From Podocnemis expansa (lineage: Eukaryota > Chordata > Testudines > Podocnemididae), in contig ML682059.1 of the NCBI GenBank assembly GCA_007922195.1, positions 15,058,319-15,122,318 on the forward strand: a stretch of DNA of 64,000 nucleotides, in the 5' to 3' direction. A model generated the notes under the pieces. The model was not told where the DNA came from. It worked only from the letters and a program-made list of their open reading frames with translations, and did no database searches. Made by a program: the position numbers and the translations under genes. Positions 10,380 through 21,692 of the stretch are shown in pieces (positions within the stretch are counted from its first letter, which is position 1; the number at the start of each line of letters is the position of its first letter).

Positions 10380-11145
10380 AAGTTTAAGAGCTGAAATCAC
10401 TGAGAGAGGCAAATCTTCCCTCTGAGTGAAAATCACTGAGAGAAGAGACACTCTCGGAGATGAAATCACAGAGAGGAGAACCCTCTCTTTGAGCTGAAAT
10501 CACTGAAAAGGAGCAGTGATAGAATAAGTGATGACCTGGCAGCTGGTCAGAGTGGAGCGTGAGTGACCAGTGGGTGGAGCCAGTGGACAGCGGGCGGAGC
10601 CAGCAGATGGTGAGAGTGGCCAGCAGAGGGCTGGACTGAGTGACCAGTGGGCAGAGCCAACAGATGGCGCAAGCAGCCAGTGGAGGGCCGGAGAGCATGA
10701 GTGACCACTGGGTGGTGCTGGAGGACAGCTGGCATGAAAGACATTCCCTACATGCTGTGGGTTTGTTGAGAACCTGTTTTGCACTGATTCTCCAGATCAG
10801 TGCTGGTTTTGCTATTGAGCTCACATGTGCTGTTATGCTGTGTGAGATCATGTTGGGAACCTGTTCTGCACTGATCCTCCGGATCAGTGCTGATTTTTGT
10901 TATTGGGCTTTTTACATTCTGTTTTTGTTACTATTAAAAGTTTTGTATACTACACTCAGAGTTGTGCTTGTGAGTGGGGAAGCATTACTCCTTTGAGGGG
11001 TCCAGGGAATAGTGCATGATTTCCCAGAAGACTGCGTGGGGGCTTGAGCTGGTTGGTGCTGTAACATTATTGTATGTATTATGGAAACCCCTAGAAATAG
11101 AGCCCAGCCCTTCTTCTGGCAGCTCATCCTGGAAGAAGGGTTACA
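10380..11145 (+). mobile_element. LTR-like segment, family shared with 15500-15785
   Basis: The right part aligns by eye with 15500-15785: 'CTCAGAGTTGTGCTTGTGAG', 'GGGGAAGCATTACTC', 'TTTCCCAGAAGACTG', 'GGGGGCTTGAGCT', and the final 'GAAACCCCTAGAAATAGAGC' block ending GGGTTACA at 11145. A short tandem array of 'GAAATCACTGAGAGAG' (10395-10510) and a (GTGACCAGTGGG) array (10560-10720) lie inside. These features fit the R-U5 part of an LTR; the left limit is not determined. Confidence 0.45.
10395..10720 (+). repeat. Two short tandem arrays
   Basis: First, four imperfect copies of 'TGAAATCACTGAGAGAG' spaced 30-45 bases apart. Second, four imperfect copies of a unit containing 'GAGTGACCAGTGGGTGGAGC'. 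The open frames found here on both strands are by-products of these repeats. Confidence 0.7.
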
Positions 11146-14100
11146 CTTGGAATAATAAAGAATAGTTTTCTAACCAGACTTATGCAGTTTAGTCCTGAGT
11201 TTCCAACTATAAGTTGCCTGCCTTCATCCATATGCAGTCCCCAAAATGGAGATCTGATGATAGTTCATTCTAACACACAAGTTAGAGAGTTGAAGGAAGC
11301 AAAATTCAGCAGTTTTGGTTTTAGGGATTTGTATAAATCATCCTTCTATTTGTATGAATGTGAAGTCCTTCAGTAATACCTGCTCTGGTCAAGATTCAAT
11401 AAAAGCCCCACAATTAAAAAGAAAAATAATCACCAGAAAGTTTGTTTTTCCTACTTTTTTGTTTTAATTGTATGTACATGGTGCTGACTCAAAACTATGC
11501 ATCAAAATAGCCATGAACCTTGGAAAACTTGATCTCTGACTTTGACTTTTATTCTTGGGGCCAAATCTCTGTCTCAAGCTGCTCTAAATCAATGCGTTTT
11601 AGAAAATTACCATCCAAATTCAAGTTTCTAGACTTGGCCTAAATTTGTGTCCCAATACGTTCCATACTAGACAAATTTCATCTGGTTTTGGCTCTTCTGA
11701 TTGAGATTAGCAGAATTCTACTCATTATTCCTCAGAGTTATTTAGGAATGTTAGGTAGGAATGAGGAAATGCAGATAATTGTATGAAAAATAAGAAGTAC
11801 TGAAGATGCAAATAACTGACAGCCTTGTCTGTGTCCGGGCAATATCCTAGTTTTGTATCACTGTATTTAATAAGCACATGAGAAATATGTAGGATTCTCC
11901 AAATGAAATGTTGTCCAAACCACTTGAGAAAGGCTTATTGTATTCAGTAGGCCAAATAGTCAGGTTTTGATTTTGCTTTTAAAATGAAATCAGGCCATTT
12001 TTAGGTCAAAGCATCCATCTCTCTGGCATGGATTCACTGATTCCACAAACTCTTATTAGCTAGAGTATGGGGTTAATTTTTCCTTTTCTAGTTTCTTTTT
12101 ATCTTCTTTTTCCTTTTGCTATTTTCTATAACCCATAATATCTATCCATGAGATTCTTTATATATACTATTGATTTATGTAAATAGACAATAAGGAGGGA
12201 AGAGATTTTTATTAACTTGAAGCCCTGAACGCTTAGTTTTTTTTTGTACAGGAGGAAAAAGGGTGGATATGTCAGTGTATCTATTATTTTGTATATTCTA
12301 AACGTATCTTAAAGTGAAAATATTCAGAATCCCTATTTATTTGGAAATGAACAAAAAGTAAAATCCAGCACTCAGAAAAACTCACAAAAAAGTAGATTCA
12401 AGTTTTTCTTATTTCAAGTGTTTGTAGAGTGATTACCACAGCTGAGATCTGTTTTTTCTATGCTCAAAGTGAAACATAAATGTAAGTGCACATTTTGATG
12501 TATTTTTTCGAGTACTGTCTCTTTTATTTTCTGAAGTCTTTGTTCGGCAATGGAACTACCCTCTTTCCACGGTTTCCGACTGAACATCAGGATGCTGTTT
12601 AATTTTACCAGATACATCAAGCTGGTCACTTTCTCTTCAACGTCTGGCACAACCCAAGTAAAAACATCAGTGAATGTTTTTTGTTGTATTTATTATTTAT
12701 TACATGTGCTACAAGGAAAGATGACAGTAAATGCCATATTATGTGCTTTTGTTTACTCAGGGCAATCATTTGGGTTCAATGGGGGTAGTTTTAACGTAAC
12801 TAAAAGAAAAAAATGACATCTTGTACCAGTTCTTTCACAGAGACATTTGTAACATTTTATTGGGAAAGTCAGAACTGGGTTAACTATTTTTTCTTCATCT
12901 TTAAACACTTTACGTTTGAGTTCAGTGACACAGAGAAGGTCTCAATGTGCTCCCATTAAAATCAATAGAAAAATTCCCATTGGTTTGAAAGGGAGCAAAA
13001 GCAGGTCCCTAATTCGTGTATATTTTTTCTCTGCAAATTCACTAGAGAAAAGAAAATATTTTTTAAACAATTTGGATTATAAACAAAACAGCAGTGTTTA
13101 TAGCCATGACTTAGCATACAGGACTTTTACAGGAATTAGTGTAAGTGATGTCAGTTTGCTGAGATGCAGATTATGGCAGAATTACTGATTTTATGTCAAG
13201 TATGCTCATTCATGTAGGAAAACAATGAGCATCAGTATGACTAATCTGCTCTGAAATTTCTCTATGTCATTCTATAGGAGTTTTAAATATGAAGCAGAAT
13301 GATGTTAACCCGATTTTTTTATACCAAAAAAAAAAGGCATCAAGTGGAAAAAAATGTCATAAAATCAGATTTTATCTGACTGTTGCAACCAGCCACCTGT
13401 GCAATTTGTACTGTAAAAATATGACTATAGCAGGATTCTATAAATGATTTATAAAGATATAAATGGAAATGAATCCTTACATTTTCATCTGTTTATAACT
13501 GTTAGCTTTTTAAAAATCTCTTTATATAATAGAAGAAGTTACACACAAGGCAAAGGAATTTGCTTTGTCCCATATATTGTAATTCTACCTTCAAATGAGA
13601 CAGGTAAATACAGAACTGGCAGGTAGATTTGACACTAGCTTGGTTTCGGAAATCTAACTACCAGAAAGGTACAAAGAATCAAGTTAATGCATATTTGGTG
13701 TTCTTGTTATTAATGGCATTACTGTTGTGATATTTTAGACCATTAAATGTGGATATTATAGTGGCTTTGAAGGTATTGGTTTAGAATAAATTTTTTTAGC
13801 TTTATAATAAGTGGTGATTTCCCCTACAGCAGGGAAATCTCTGGCTGCCATATTGGAGGAGTAGTTCGTTCTCAAGTGTCCCAGGTAGAGGTGTCTATTT
13901 GGGTATTGAGAGGGGAGAACTATTATCTTCTGGAAGAAAAGGCTACTTTCTTTGGAACTTTTTATCATCTGTATTCATCAACCTGATTTGACATATATTC
14001 CCTTTCCTAGATGTTAAATAAGAGCATAGCATACATACTACTATTTTGGGTCCTTAAGGTATTATGTGTAATCTGTAGATTGACCTTTCTCATAGGAATG

Positions 14101-14895
14101 GCAGAGTGGCATCTCAGTAAACTGTGTGCATGTTATTGGAACACTTTTGGTGTAGTGTCTATTACTGATCTTTTCCCAAGCTAACCTATTCCACAAAGAT
14201 CAGACCTAGTACCGTTCCCTGTGATGTCACACTGAACACTTCCCCCACATTTGAAATGTACTCATTTCATTAATCATGTTTGCATGGCCTTTAGTCAGTT
14301 TTCAATCAGCCTGCCAGTGCTACCCAAAACTATTCAAATTGATTTTTCAAGTGAAGCTTCAGGAGATATAATATCAAATGGCTTAAGTCTTGGGAAATAT
14401 TTTGTCACATTATTTTAATCAATGGAAAATAATCTGTCACTTTAAATACTGGTGACAAGTAAGGAGTCTAAATCCTCAGGCTAAAAAGCTCATGCTTCTT
14501 TCTACCATAAATTAGGACATACTAGGGCTTATCTTCTGTGGCAGATTGCTTTTTACCTGATTGTCATTTGGAATGACCACTTGAGGAGGGGCAATTCTTT
14601 TAGAATTCTTGCCTCCTGTTCAGTGACTGCTCAGTGTTGTCTCTCTTGATGACTTCAAAGAGGAGAAGGTGTAGGCCTAGATGACTTCTTGTTTATCTCA
14701 GATTTGGTCTCCTGGTAGTCAGAAGAATCTTCACAGAACCTCCACATGCCTTACAGCACAGCTTCAAGACTGCTTCTGAAAGCCTATTGAATATAATCGT
14801 CTCCAAATTTCTACAGCCTTTGTGTATTGTTTTTGACTTTCCTGAAAGGACCTTTTCACACAGGACTGATGTTGATAATTCCCTCATGTCAATTT
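11146..14895. other. Long A/T-rich stretch, no gene or recognised repeat
   Basis: About 3.7 kb with only short, scattered open frames and no domain, splice-like exon or repeat terminus that I recognise. It could be intron or intergenic DNA. Confidence 0.55.
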
Positions 14896-15420
14896 CAAAA
14901 GGGATAGCCGTCTTAGTCTAGTCCAGTAAAAAACCCAAGGATAGTGTGGCACTTTAAGACTAACAGATTTTTTTTTTGCATGAGCTTTCGTGGGAGAAGA
15001 TCCCACTTCCTCAGATGCTTCGAACATGGGTTTCTGTAAGCTGATTTCCAGATAGACTGAGTGTGTCTTAACTGGTCAGTCAACTGATCTTGAAAAATTG
15101 ATCTGATGGGGCAACTTTGCTACAGTCATTACGACAACATCGTGTGTTATGACTAAAAAGAGAAGAGAGACAGGAGAAGGAAGATCATATGTTTTCTTTG
15201 GAGTGCTTCTGTGGTGGTAAAGGTAGTGTTATGGGTCCTAGATAACACTGATTTCTTTCTAAAAGCCCAAGGTAATAAATAGTGCAGAGCTGTGATGTGT
15301 TTAATGCATAGGATGGCATAGTGTGGAGGTGGGTTTGAGATGATGGATAGTGCTTGGTAGAGGCAGTGTCTGGTTCAAAGCGGTTGAGTTGAAGAGAAAG
15401 TGGTGGACCACTTAAGAGAC
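14896..15420 (-). mobile_element. Penelope-like element 3' fragment
   Basis: Begins with the terminal block (inverted relative to 7228-7392): 'GGGATAGCCGTCTTAGTCTA', 'GGCACTTTAAGACTAACAGA', 'GCATGAGCTTTCGTGGGAGA'. The DNA to about 15420 probably belongs to the element's 3' noncoding region, but this is less certain than the first 150 bases. Confidence 0.65.
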
Positions 15421-15499
15421 CTCCCTACTCAGCTGTTAAAGCTGAAATAACTTCAATTAGGTTAAGTGCAGCCAGGTAGCAATGAAGTCAAACTGCTGT

Positions 15500-15785
15500 T
15501 AATGCACCAGGGGTATGAGTCTTGCCTTATCTAACTGCTGGTTTTCCCAAGTTTATTCCATTTCACCCAGTCTCCTCCTAATAAGTTCTCTTTGTTTTAA
15601 GCCCCAGGACTCAATGCTTGTCAATGAGGAAGCATTGCCCATTGGAAATGCCTGTGGTGGAATAAATAGTTTCCCAGGTTCTTGGCTGGTGGCTTGAACT
15701 CATGTTATTTAATCTTTAAAAGAAACCCCTACAAAACTGAACCCAGCTTTTTCTGCAGCTGACATCATCTGGCAGAAGCATTACA
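15500..15785 (+). mobile_element. LTR-like fragment, same family as 10380-11145
   Basis: Matches the 3' part of 10380-11145 in order: 'CTCAATGCTTGTCAATGAGG', 'GGAAGCATTGCCCATTG', 'TTTCCCAGGTTCTTGG', 'GGCTTGAACTCA', 'GAAACCCCTACAAAACTGAA', ending GCATTACA at 15785. The 5' limit is unknown. Confidence 0.45.
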
Positions 15786-16269
15786 CAAGTTAATATGTTT
15801 CATAGGGGTAGCTGTGTTAGCCTCGTCTAGCGAAACAAACAGGGATTCCTTTGGCACTTTTAAAGACTAACACATTTATTTATCACATGAGCTTGTGTGG
15901 GAGAAAATCCCACTTTGTCAGAAGTTGAAGATGGAGAAGTTCATATGAATGGGAGGAAAATAAATCCAGGGAAATGTAAGTCACAGGGCCAGGGTTAGAC
16001 TGTTACAGTAAATCAGTGCAGTTGTTTAGATTCAGACGGTGGAAGAGAATATATAGGAGGAAGGTAAGGGAAAAGAAAAGCAAAATTATCTTTTGCATTG
16101 GGAAAAAACCCCATACTCTCTATTTAACCCTAAGTTGATGGTGTCAAATCTTAATATGGATTCCTCTTCTGCGAAGCTTTGATTTGTTATTCATTTGCCT
16201 AAGTATGACTATTCACAAATCACTGATGGAGTGACCAGCAAGATTGAAGCGATCCCCTACTTGTTTTTG

Positions 16270-16694
16270 AATGTTATTTCTGATGTCAGATTTGTGTCTA
16301 TTTATTTTTGCATAGAGACTGTCCTCTTTGTCCAATGTATAAGGTGGGAATTCTGGCATATGATGGCATAAATCACATTGGTTAAGCAAGTGAATGAGCC
16401 TTTGATGGAGTAGCTGGCTTGATTAGGTCCTGTGGTGGTGTCTTTTATGCAGATATGTGGGCAAAGCTGGCAATGTGGTTTGTTGCAGGGAGAGGTGCCC
16501 AACTTAATGTTTCTGTTGTTAGGTCTATACTTTCTGGAGAATATCTGTTTAAGGTTAGGAGACTGTCTGTAAGCGAGGAGAGGTCTGCCACTCAAGGCCT
16601 GAGAGAATGAGGGATCCTCTTGTTGAATAGGCTGTAGGTCCTTGATGTGCTGTAGAGGTTTGACTTGGGGGTTGTAGGTGATGATCAGAGGCAC
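16270..16694 (-). pseudogene. Penelope GIY-YIG endonuclease N-terminal fragment
   Basis: The linker and beginning of the GIY-YIG nuclease: 'YRPNNRNIKLGTSPCNKPHCQLCPHI', with the cysteine cluster CNKPHCQLC that precedes the nuclease in Neptune-type elements, then 'NVIYAIICQ'. The expected 'YVGET' following the GIY-like strand reads 'IHWTKRT' and the frame ends soon after. The same block, also broken, is at 20580-20852. Confidence 0.75.
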
Positions 16695-16783
16695 TGTGTT
16701 GTTTTCTTTGTTGGGCTTCTGTCAATCTGTTTCTTCACTTCCCCAGGCGGGTATTGTAGTTTTAAGAATACTTGGCAGAGATC

Positions 16784-17167
16784 CTAAAGGTGGCTGTTTC
16801 TGTCTGAGGGATTGGAGCAAATATGGTTATATCTTAGTGGTTGACTGTAAACAATGGATTGAGTTATATGTCCTGGATGGACGCTTGAGTGATGTAGATA
16901 ACTATAAAAGTCTGTAGCTTTTTGGTGTAGGATGATATTTATGCATCCATCACTAGTTTGCACTGTAGTGTCCAGAAAGTGGATCACCTGTATGGAGTGT
17001 TCCTGGCTAAGTTTGATCATGTAGTGTAAATTGATGAACTCATTGTGGAAATCTTCAAGGGCATCCCTACTGTTGGTCCAGATGATGAAGATGTCACCAG
17101 TGTAGTGCAAGTAGAGGACTGGTACTTGGGCACGAGACTGGAGGAAGCATTGTTCTAGGTCAGTCAC
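16784..17167 (-). pseudogene. Penelope reverse transcriptase fragment
   Basis: This is the palm/thumb part of a Penelope RT. The catalytic box is in 'VLYLHYTGDIFIIWTNS', where the usual 'YIDDIFIIW' has become 'YTGDIFIIW', so one catalytic Asp is lost. Then come 'INLHYMIKLSQEHS' and 'HFLDTTVQTSDGCI', typical of the family, followed by 'YLHHSSVHPGHITQSI'. The protein would prime cDNA at a broken target DNA end. The fragment is 128 residues of a protein normally over 600. Confidence 0.8.
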
Positions 17168-17313
17168 AAAAATGAAGTGCAGTTAGTTCTGTTGTGTTAT
17201 TAATAGAAACCAATACATGTATCTTCTGAATCTGTAAGTTGCTGAGCAAGGCTTACGATGGACAACAACTGTTCCCTGAACCATAGTGCTATGTTACATT
17301 TATAGGGCCAAGC

Positions 17314-17826
17314 TTGTTCTGTGGACTTGCTGAAACCATGCCCCTGCTGCTCCATTTGGATTTGTGGAGATTACAAGATCACTGTCAACCCAGTGGTATA
17401 TATGGAACAACATCTTCTTCCTGCACTGAGGACATCTTCGCAGGTTTGGCTGGGGGACAAAAATTTGGCAACATTTATTTGAGCCAAGCATACTTACAGA
17501 TGCATGTCAAAGAAAAATCTCGAGTTCTTGACTATGTAACACATAAGGGGTTGTACAGATACTGCTGTTTACCTTTCAGAACTACTTCAGCCCTTGCTTT
17601 GTTCTAGCAGGCAATGGACCAGATTTTGAGTGGCTTATCAGGAGTACAGTGATATCTGGACAACATCTTGGTCACTGCTAAAAATGAGGAAGAACACCTT
17701 TCAAACTTGAAAGCTACACTTCGAAGACTGGACTAGTATGGTCTATGTGTTCACCAGGACAAGTGTAAATTTTCCTATCTCTTGGTTGAATATTTAGGAC
17801 ATATAATTGATGCTGAGGGTCTCCAT
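17314..17826 (+). pseudogene. Gypsy RT N-terminal half
   Basis: Encodes, over more than one frame, 'CGDYKITVNPV' (RT motif near the fingers), 'DIFAGLAGGQKFGNIYLSQAYLQM' (motif A, where the expected catalytic 'LDLS' reads 'IYLS'), 'THKGLYRYCCLPF', and near 17640 'YLDNILVTA', the YLDD box with the second Asp changed to Asn and preceded by a stop. Ends in 'HIIDAEGLH', where the foldback element interrupts the gene. The RT is catalytically dead. Confidence 0.85.
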
Positions 17827-18572
17827 GGTTACGTCTACATTGCAGAGCACTTTCAAAAAAACTTTTTTTGAAAAAAAATATTTTGAAATATATTCAGAAT
17901 AATTACTTGAAATAACTTTTTTCAAAAATGCTATTTCAGGAGAACAGTCCTTGGATGGCTCCTTGTCCCCCCCAAAATCTTTTTTTTTCAGAACTGAAAG
18001 TCTACACCAGACTTTCTTTAAAAAAACCCAAACAAACGAAAAAAAAAAACCAAAGAAAGCCAATGGAAGAGATAGGCAGGCTTTTTCAAAAAAAAAAAAA
18101 AGCCTTTGCCACAACTGGTGATGGCTTTTTTCAAAAATCTAATTCAAAAAACGCTTTTGCTTTAAAAAAAAAATATGGTGGGCTTATCCTTTTCGAAAAA
18201 GTGTGTCAGGATCTTGAAATACCAAAACACTTTTTCGTGAACTCTTAGCCTGGTTTAGTTTTTTAAAAAAGGCTTTTTTGAGATTGGCTTTTTTGAAAAA
18301 AAGCCATCGCTGGAAGTTGAAAAGGCTTTTTTTTTTTAAAGCCTGTCTATCTCTTCCATTGGCTTTCTTTTTTTCAAAAAAAGAGTCTGGTGTGGACTTT
18401 CACTTTCAAAAAAAAGCTGCAGTATTTCGGGACAAGGAGCTGGTCCCTGAACTGTTTTCTCTAAATATCATTTTTGAAAAAAGTTATTTTGATATAATTA
18501 TTCTGAATATATTTCAAAATAATTTTTTCAAGAAAAGTTTTTTCAACAGCGCTCTGCAGTGTAGACATAGCT
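17827..18572. mobile_element. Giant palindromic (foldback) DNA element
   Basis: Ends are GGTTACGTCTACATTGCAG and, inverted, AGCTATGTCTACACTGCAG, flanked by CAT on both sides (17824-17826 and 18573-18575). The inverted repeat continues inward for roughly 350 bases per arm: 'TATATTCAGAATAATTA' and 'GCCAATGGAAGAGATAGGCA' on the left both reappear inverted on the right. It interrupts the Gypsy frame, which resumes exactly after one copy of CAT. The lysine/phenylalanine-rich open frames inside reflect A/T runs and are not genes. Confidence 0.85.
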
Positions 18573-19200
18573 CATAAGTCTTTAGCCAAGGTTAAAGCTA
18601 TAGTGGACATTCCACTCCCTCAGAATGTAAGACAACTTCACTCTTTTTTAGGGTTTTTGAACTATTATGGTAAGTTTATTCCATAGTCACTGACATTCCT
18701 GAAACCCCTACATTAGCTCTTTAGGCAAAAAAAGGGGCTGGAATTGGACTGAAGCCTGTGATGTTGAATTTAACAAAGCTAAACTCACACTGGTAAACTC
18801 TAGGGTTCTGACACATTTTGATCCATCTTTACCCTTACAGTTGGCCTGGGATGCCTCCCCATATGGAGCTGGCACCATATTGTTATGCATTATGCCTTCA
18901 AGTGAAGAAAGGTGTATTGTTTTTTCTTCACACACCCTGACCAAGGCAGAAACTACCTATGCCCAAATCGAACATGAAGCACTGGGCATTGTTTCCGGCA
19001 TTCAGAAATTTCACCAGTATCTGTGGGGAAAGAAGTTCATACTTCTCACTGATGATCGACCCTTGACAATTTTGGGGCCATATAAAGGCATTCTGCCTTT
19101 GGCTGCTTGTTGTATGCAACAATGGGGATTAATAATTCTGGATACATATACGAGATCAAATATAGGCAATCCTCTTCACATTGCAATGCCAATAGACTTT
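18573..19200 (+). pseudogene. Gypsy RT thumb, connection and RNase H
   Basis: Resumes with 'KSLAKVKAIV', then 'LHSFLGFLNYYGKFIP' (RT thumb) and a broken stretch. The RNase H follows from 18841: 'LAWDASPYGAGTILL' with the first catalytic Asp, 'SSHTLTKAETTYAQIEHEALGIV' with the catalytic Glu, and 'FILLTDDRPLTILGP' with the next Asp. RNase H degrades the RNA template during cDNA synthesis. Frame is kept for 120 residues but stops bracket it. Confidence 0.85.
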
Positions 19201-19573
19201 TGAGACTACCCTTACAAGTATCTCATCAAGATCTGGGTCAGAAAGGAATCTTTTACTTTGAACAGGTGGAAAACACACCTGTCACAGCTACTCAAGTGAA
19301 GAGAGTGACACACATTGACCCAGTACTGTCTCAAGTTATGGATCTCATGATGCACTGAACATTCTTACCTGACTCTCATGACCTCTGTCCCTACATGTCT
19401 AGGAAGATGGAGTTATACACCCATCCTGGGTGTGTGTTGTGGAGTATGCGTGTCATTATCCCACCTTCATTAAGACCACATTTCTTAGAACAGCTCCATT
19501 CAAGTCACTGTGGCATGGTGCACATGAAAAAAATCGCACAGAGCTATTTCTGGTGGTCGGGCTTTGATGGAGC
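19201..19573 (+). pseudogene. Gypsy integrase, N-terminal zinc domain (first half)
   Basis: Contains 'PPSLRPHFLEQLHSSHCGMVHMKKIA' and 'YFWWSGFDG', the H..H half of the HHCC zinc-binding motif that starts Gypsy integrases. The gene is cut here by the LTR at 19574, and the two cysteines are found 2 kb away at 21600. Confidence 0.8.
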
Positions 19574-19903
19574 TGTGACGCTGTCAGGGTTTAGGGGACT
19601 GTTTAAGATTATCTTTTGTATTGATATTTCATCTTTACAATAACTCATATGCGATATACCATGTTTGGTACCAATAGAAAGGTTGTAATCTGCCAGGAAT
19701 GATTATATGGTGTATACGTAGGTGTCATGCCTGTGTTAGAAATAAATTTGTTTTATGTATGCTCCAAGTCATTGCATCCTAAGGCATTCCCAGACTGGAT
19801 GGCTGTAAAACCATTGTCCTCTTAATTGCCCTTTAAGGAAGTCCCAGCTATGGTGGGACTAGGAAGAAAGTGTCAAAGAGGCAGGTGTGTTAGTGTAGTT
19901 CAC

Positions 19904-19973
19904 CAAAACAAACAAACAAACAAACAAACAAACAAACAAACAAAACAAAACAAAAACCAAAAAAACCCCACAC

Positions 19974-20003
<30 letters not shown>
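19904..20003 (+). repeat. (AAAC)n and (CA)n microsatellites
   Basis: About nine AAAC units (19904-19945) followed after about 30 bases by a (CA)n run (19976-20003). They lie in the Penelope tail. Confidence 0.9.
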
Positions 20004-20004
<1 letters not shown>

Positions 20005-20579
20005 CAAGGAGTCCTGTGGCACTTAAAGACTAACACATTTATTTTTTGCATGAGCTTTCATCGGAGAAAATCCCACTTCATCAGATGCTTTGAAGATGGT
20101 GGAACTTACAGAATGGAATGAAAATAAATGCAAGGGAGTGTAAAACATGGGATCAAGTTAAATAGTAACAGCAAATCAGAGCAGTTGTTAAGGTTCAAAC
20201 CCTGGGAAGGCTGAAGTCTAATTACCTGTTTAATGGGAAAAGAAGCCATAGTTTCGATTTAATCCTCCTTTCACACAATCTAATTTGATGCTAATTCCAA
20301 ATCAACTGTTTCTCTTTGAAGTCTTGATGTCCCACTGACGTCCCTGAGTAGGGCCATGAACCAATCATTTATAGAGTGATTAGAAAGATGGCAGTGCTCA
20401 GCAACTGGTTTTTCTATTTCATATTTCTGATCTCATTTTTGTGTTCATTTATTCTTTTGCACAGGGATTGTTCTGTTTGTCCAATGTATAAGGTGTTGGG
20501 GCATTTCTGGCACATGATGGCATAGATCACATTAGTAGATGAGCAGGTAAATGAGCCTTTGATGGAATAGCTGGCTTGA

Positions 20580-20852
20580 TTAAGACCTATGATATCTTTT
20601 GTGCAGATATGTGGACAAAGTTGGCAACATGGTTTGTTGCAGGGGTGTATGCCTGTTTTTAATGTTTCTGTTGCTAGATCTATAGCTTCTGGTGAGTAAT
20701 TGTTTAAGGTTGGATGGCTGTCTGAAGGCGAGGAGAGGTCTGTCTCTCAAGGCTTGAGAGAGTGAGGGATCATCTTTTAGAATAAGCTGTAGGTTCTTAA
20801 TGATCTGTAGTAGAGGTCTGACTTGAGGGCTGCATGTGGAGACTAGTGGCAT
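20580..20852 (-). pseudogene. Penelope GIY-YIG linker remnant
   Basis: 'STCSPQVRPLLQIIKNLQLILKDD', 'LSQALRDRPLLAFRQPSNLKQLL' parallels the copy 1 sequence at 16694-16302 residue by residue, but the cysteine cluster CNKPHCQLCP is shifted out of frame ('PLQQTMLPTL'). No function is retained. Confidence 0.75.
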
Positions 20853-21569
20853 TTCTTTGTTTTCTTTTTTGGGCCTCTCAATCAGTCACCCAGACTAACC
20901 ATGTGACTCGACTTCATTTTTGATTTGGCAAGGACTCTCAGAGCAGGGAGAAGGCCGAAGGTGACAAAAGGCAGGGGGCCCCATCTCCATTTTGTCTTCA
21001 CTCTTCAGTCTGCAACCTGCACTCAATATAATCCTCTGGAACTATTCTGCTGCATTGAACAAAGGACTGAGACCCACCCTAGTGCTGGGTGTGTGCCAGA
21101 GGAGTGGGACTAATCTGGAAACTACAGATTCTTCAAGGACTCTAAATCATTTGTATGTATGTGATTCACTTTGACCCTTTAACATCTCTCATGTTTTGCT
21201 TGTTTTCTTCTCATATTAAGCCTGTAGGTGTAGTTACTAAAGGATTGGCTGGCAGTATGATATGTTGTGTAAGATCCAAGCTGATATTGTTCCGGGTGGT
21301 GTGGGTGACCCTTTGGGGTCAGGAGAACTTATTTCTTTAAGATACCTAATGGCCAGGTGGTAAGCAGAGAAGTTGATGTGAGATAAAGAGGACTTTCTAC
21401 TTTGGTATGCTTGGTGATGACCAGAGTGGGAATCAGAAGCATGTTTTGTTACTGACTGGGAGTCTGGTTAAGTACAACCCATCAGTGGTTTGGGAGTTTG
21501 GCCCCTGGTTTTGCAGCTTTCCCTGATTTTGGCACATTCAGAAGGTTATCCCAGGAGGCCCAGGTCACA

Positions 21570-21692
21570 GGGGACATCAAAGAGATGGGTAGAGCCTGTA
21601 CCTCATGCCCGAGCATCTGTAATGCACTGCAGTTGGCACCTCTTCACCCATGGGATTGGCCAGAAAGGCCCTGGAAACATTGTGAAATATTA
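21570..21692 (+). pseudogene. Gypsy integrase, second half of HHCC motif
   Basis: Reads 'DIKEMGRACTSCPSICNA' with the CxxC pair of the zinc motif, then 'APLHPWDWPERPWKHCEI', the hallmark linker before the catalytic core. It continues the gene cut at 19573. The gene is broken again at about 21692. Confidence 0.85.

Larger units (their letters stand above)
15801..17290 (-). mobile_element. Penelope-like retroelement (Neptune-type), copy 1, truncated
   Basis: Read on the minus strand: RT fragment (17167-16784), GIY-YIG endonuclease linker (16694-16270), then noncoding 3' region and the terminal block at 15801-15920 ('GGGGTAGCTGTGTTAGCCTC'). The 5' side stops near 17290, where a Gypsy element begins. 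Confidence 0.85.
19881..20883 (-). mobile_element. Penelope-like element copy 2, nested in an LTR
   Basis: Terminal block at the left ('GGCAGGTGTGTTAGTG', 'GGCACTTAAAGACTAACACA', 'GCATGAGCTTTCATCGG'), with (AAAC)n and (CA)n repeats inside the tail, then a fragment of the GIY-YIG linker on the minus strand at 20852-20580. The insertion limits are read by comparison with the uninterrupted LTR at 55557-56553. Confidence 0.8.
19574..21569 (+). mobile_element. LTR inserted in Gypsy integrase, itself carrying a Penelope copy
   Basis: Starts TGTGACGCTGTCAGG and ends CCCAGGTCACA. It is the same family as the uninterrupted LTR at 55557-56553, with which it aligns at both ends ('GGAATGATTATATG', 'GTAGTTACTAAAGGATTGGC', 'TTGGCACATTCAGAAGGTTA'). 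Subtracting the Penelope insert (about 19881-20883) gives about 1.0 kb, the length of the other copy. Integrase reading sense continues across it. Flanks GGAGC and GGGGA are only loosely alike. Confidence 0.8.

Noticed and set aside
9890..11066. Possible LTR from TGTGTGTAAGG to GTGCTGTAACA with TTATA/TTATT flanks
   Set aside because: Comparison with 15500-15785 shows that the family continues beyond 11066 to about 11145, so these ends are not the real ones.
12930..13010. Short inverted 'CTCCCATT..AAT' repeats suggesting a small MITE
   Set aside because: The arms are short and interrupted and no ends or duplications were found.
17794..18577. Lys/Phe-rich open frames of about 100 codons
   Set aside because: They lie in the A/T runs of the palindromic element and mirror each other on both strands.
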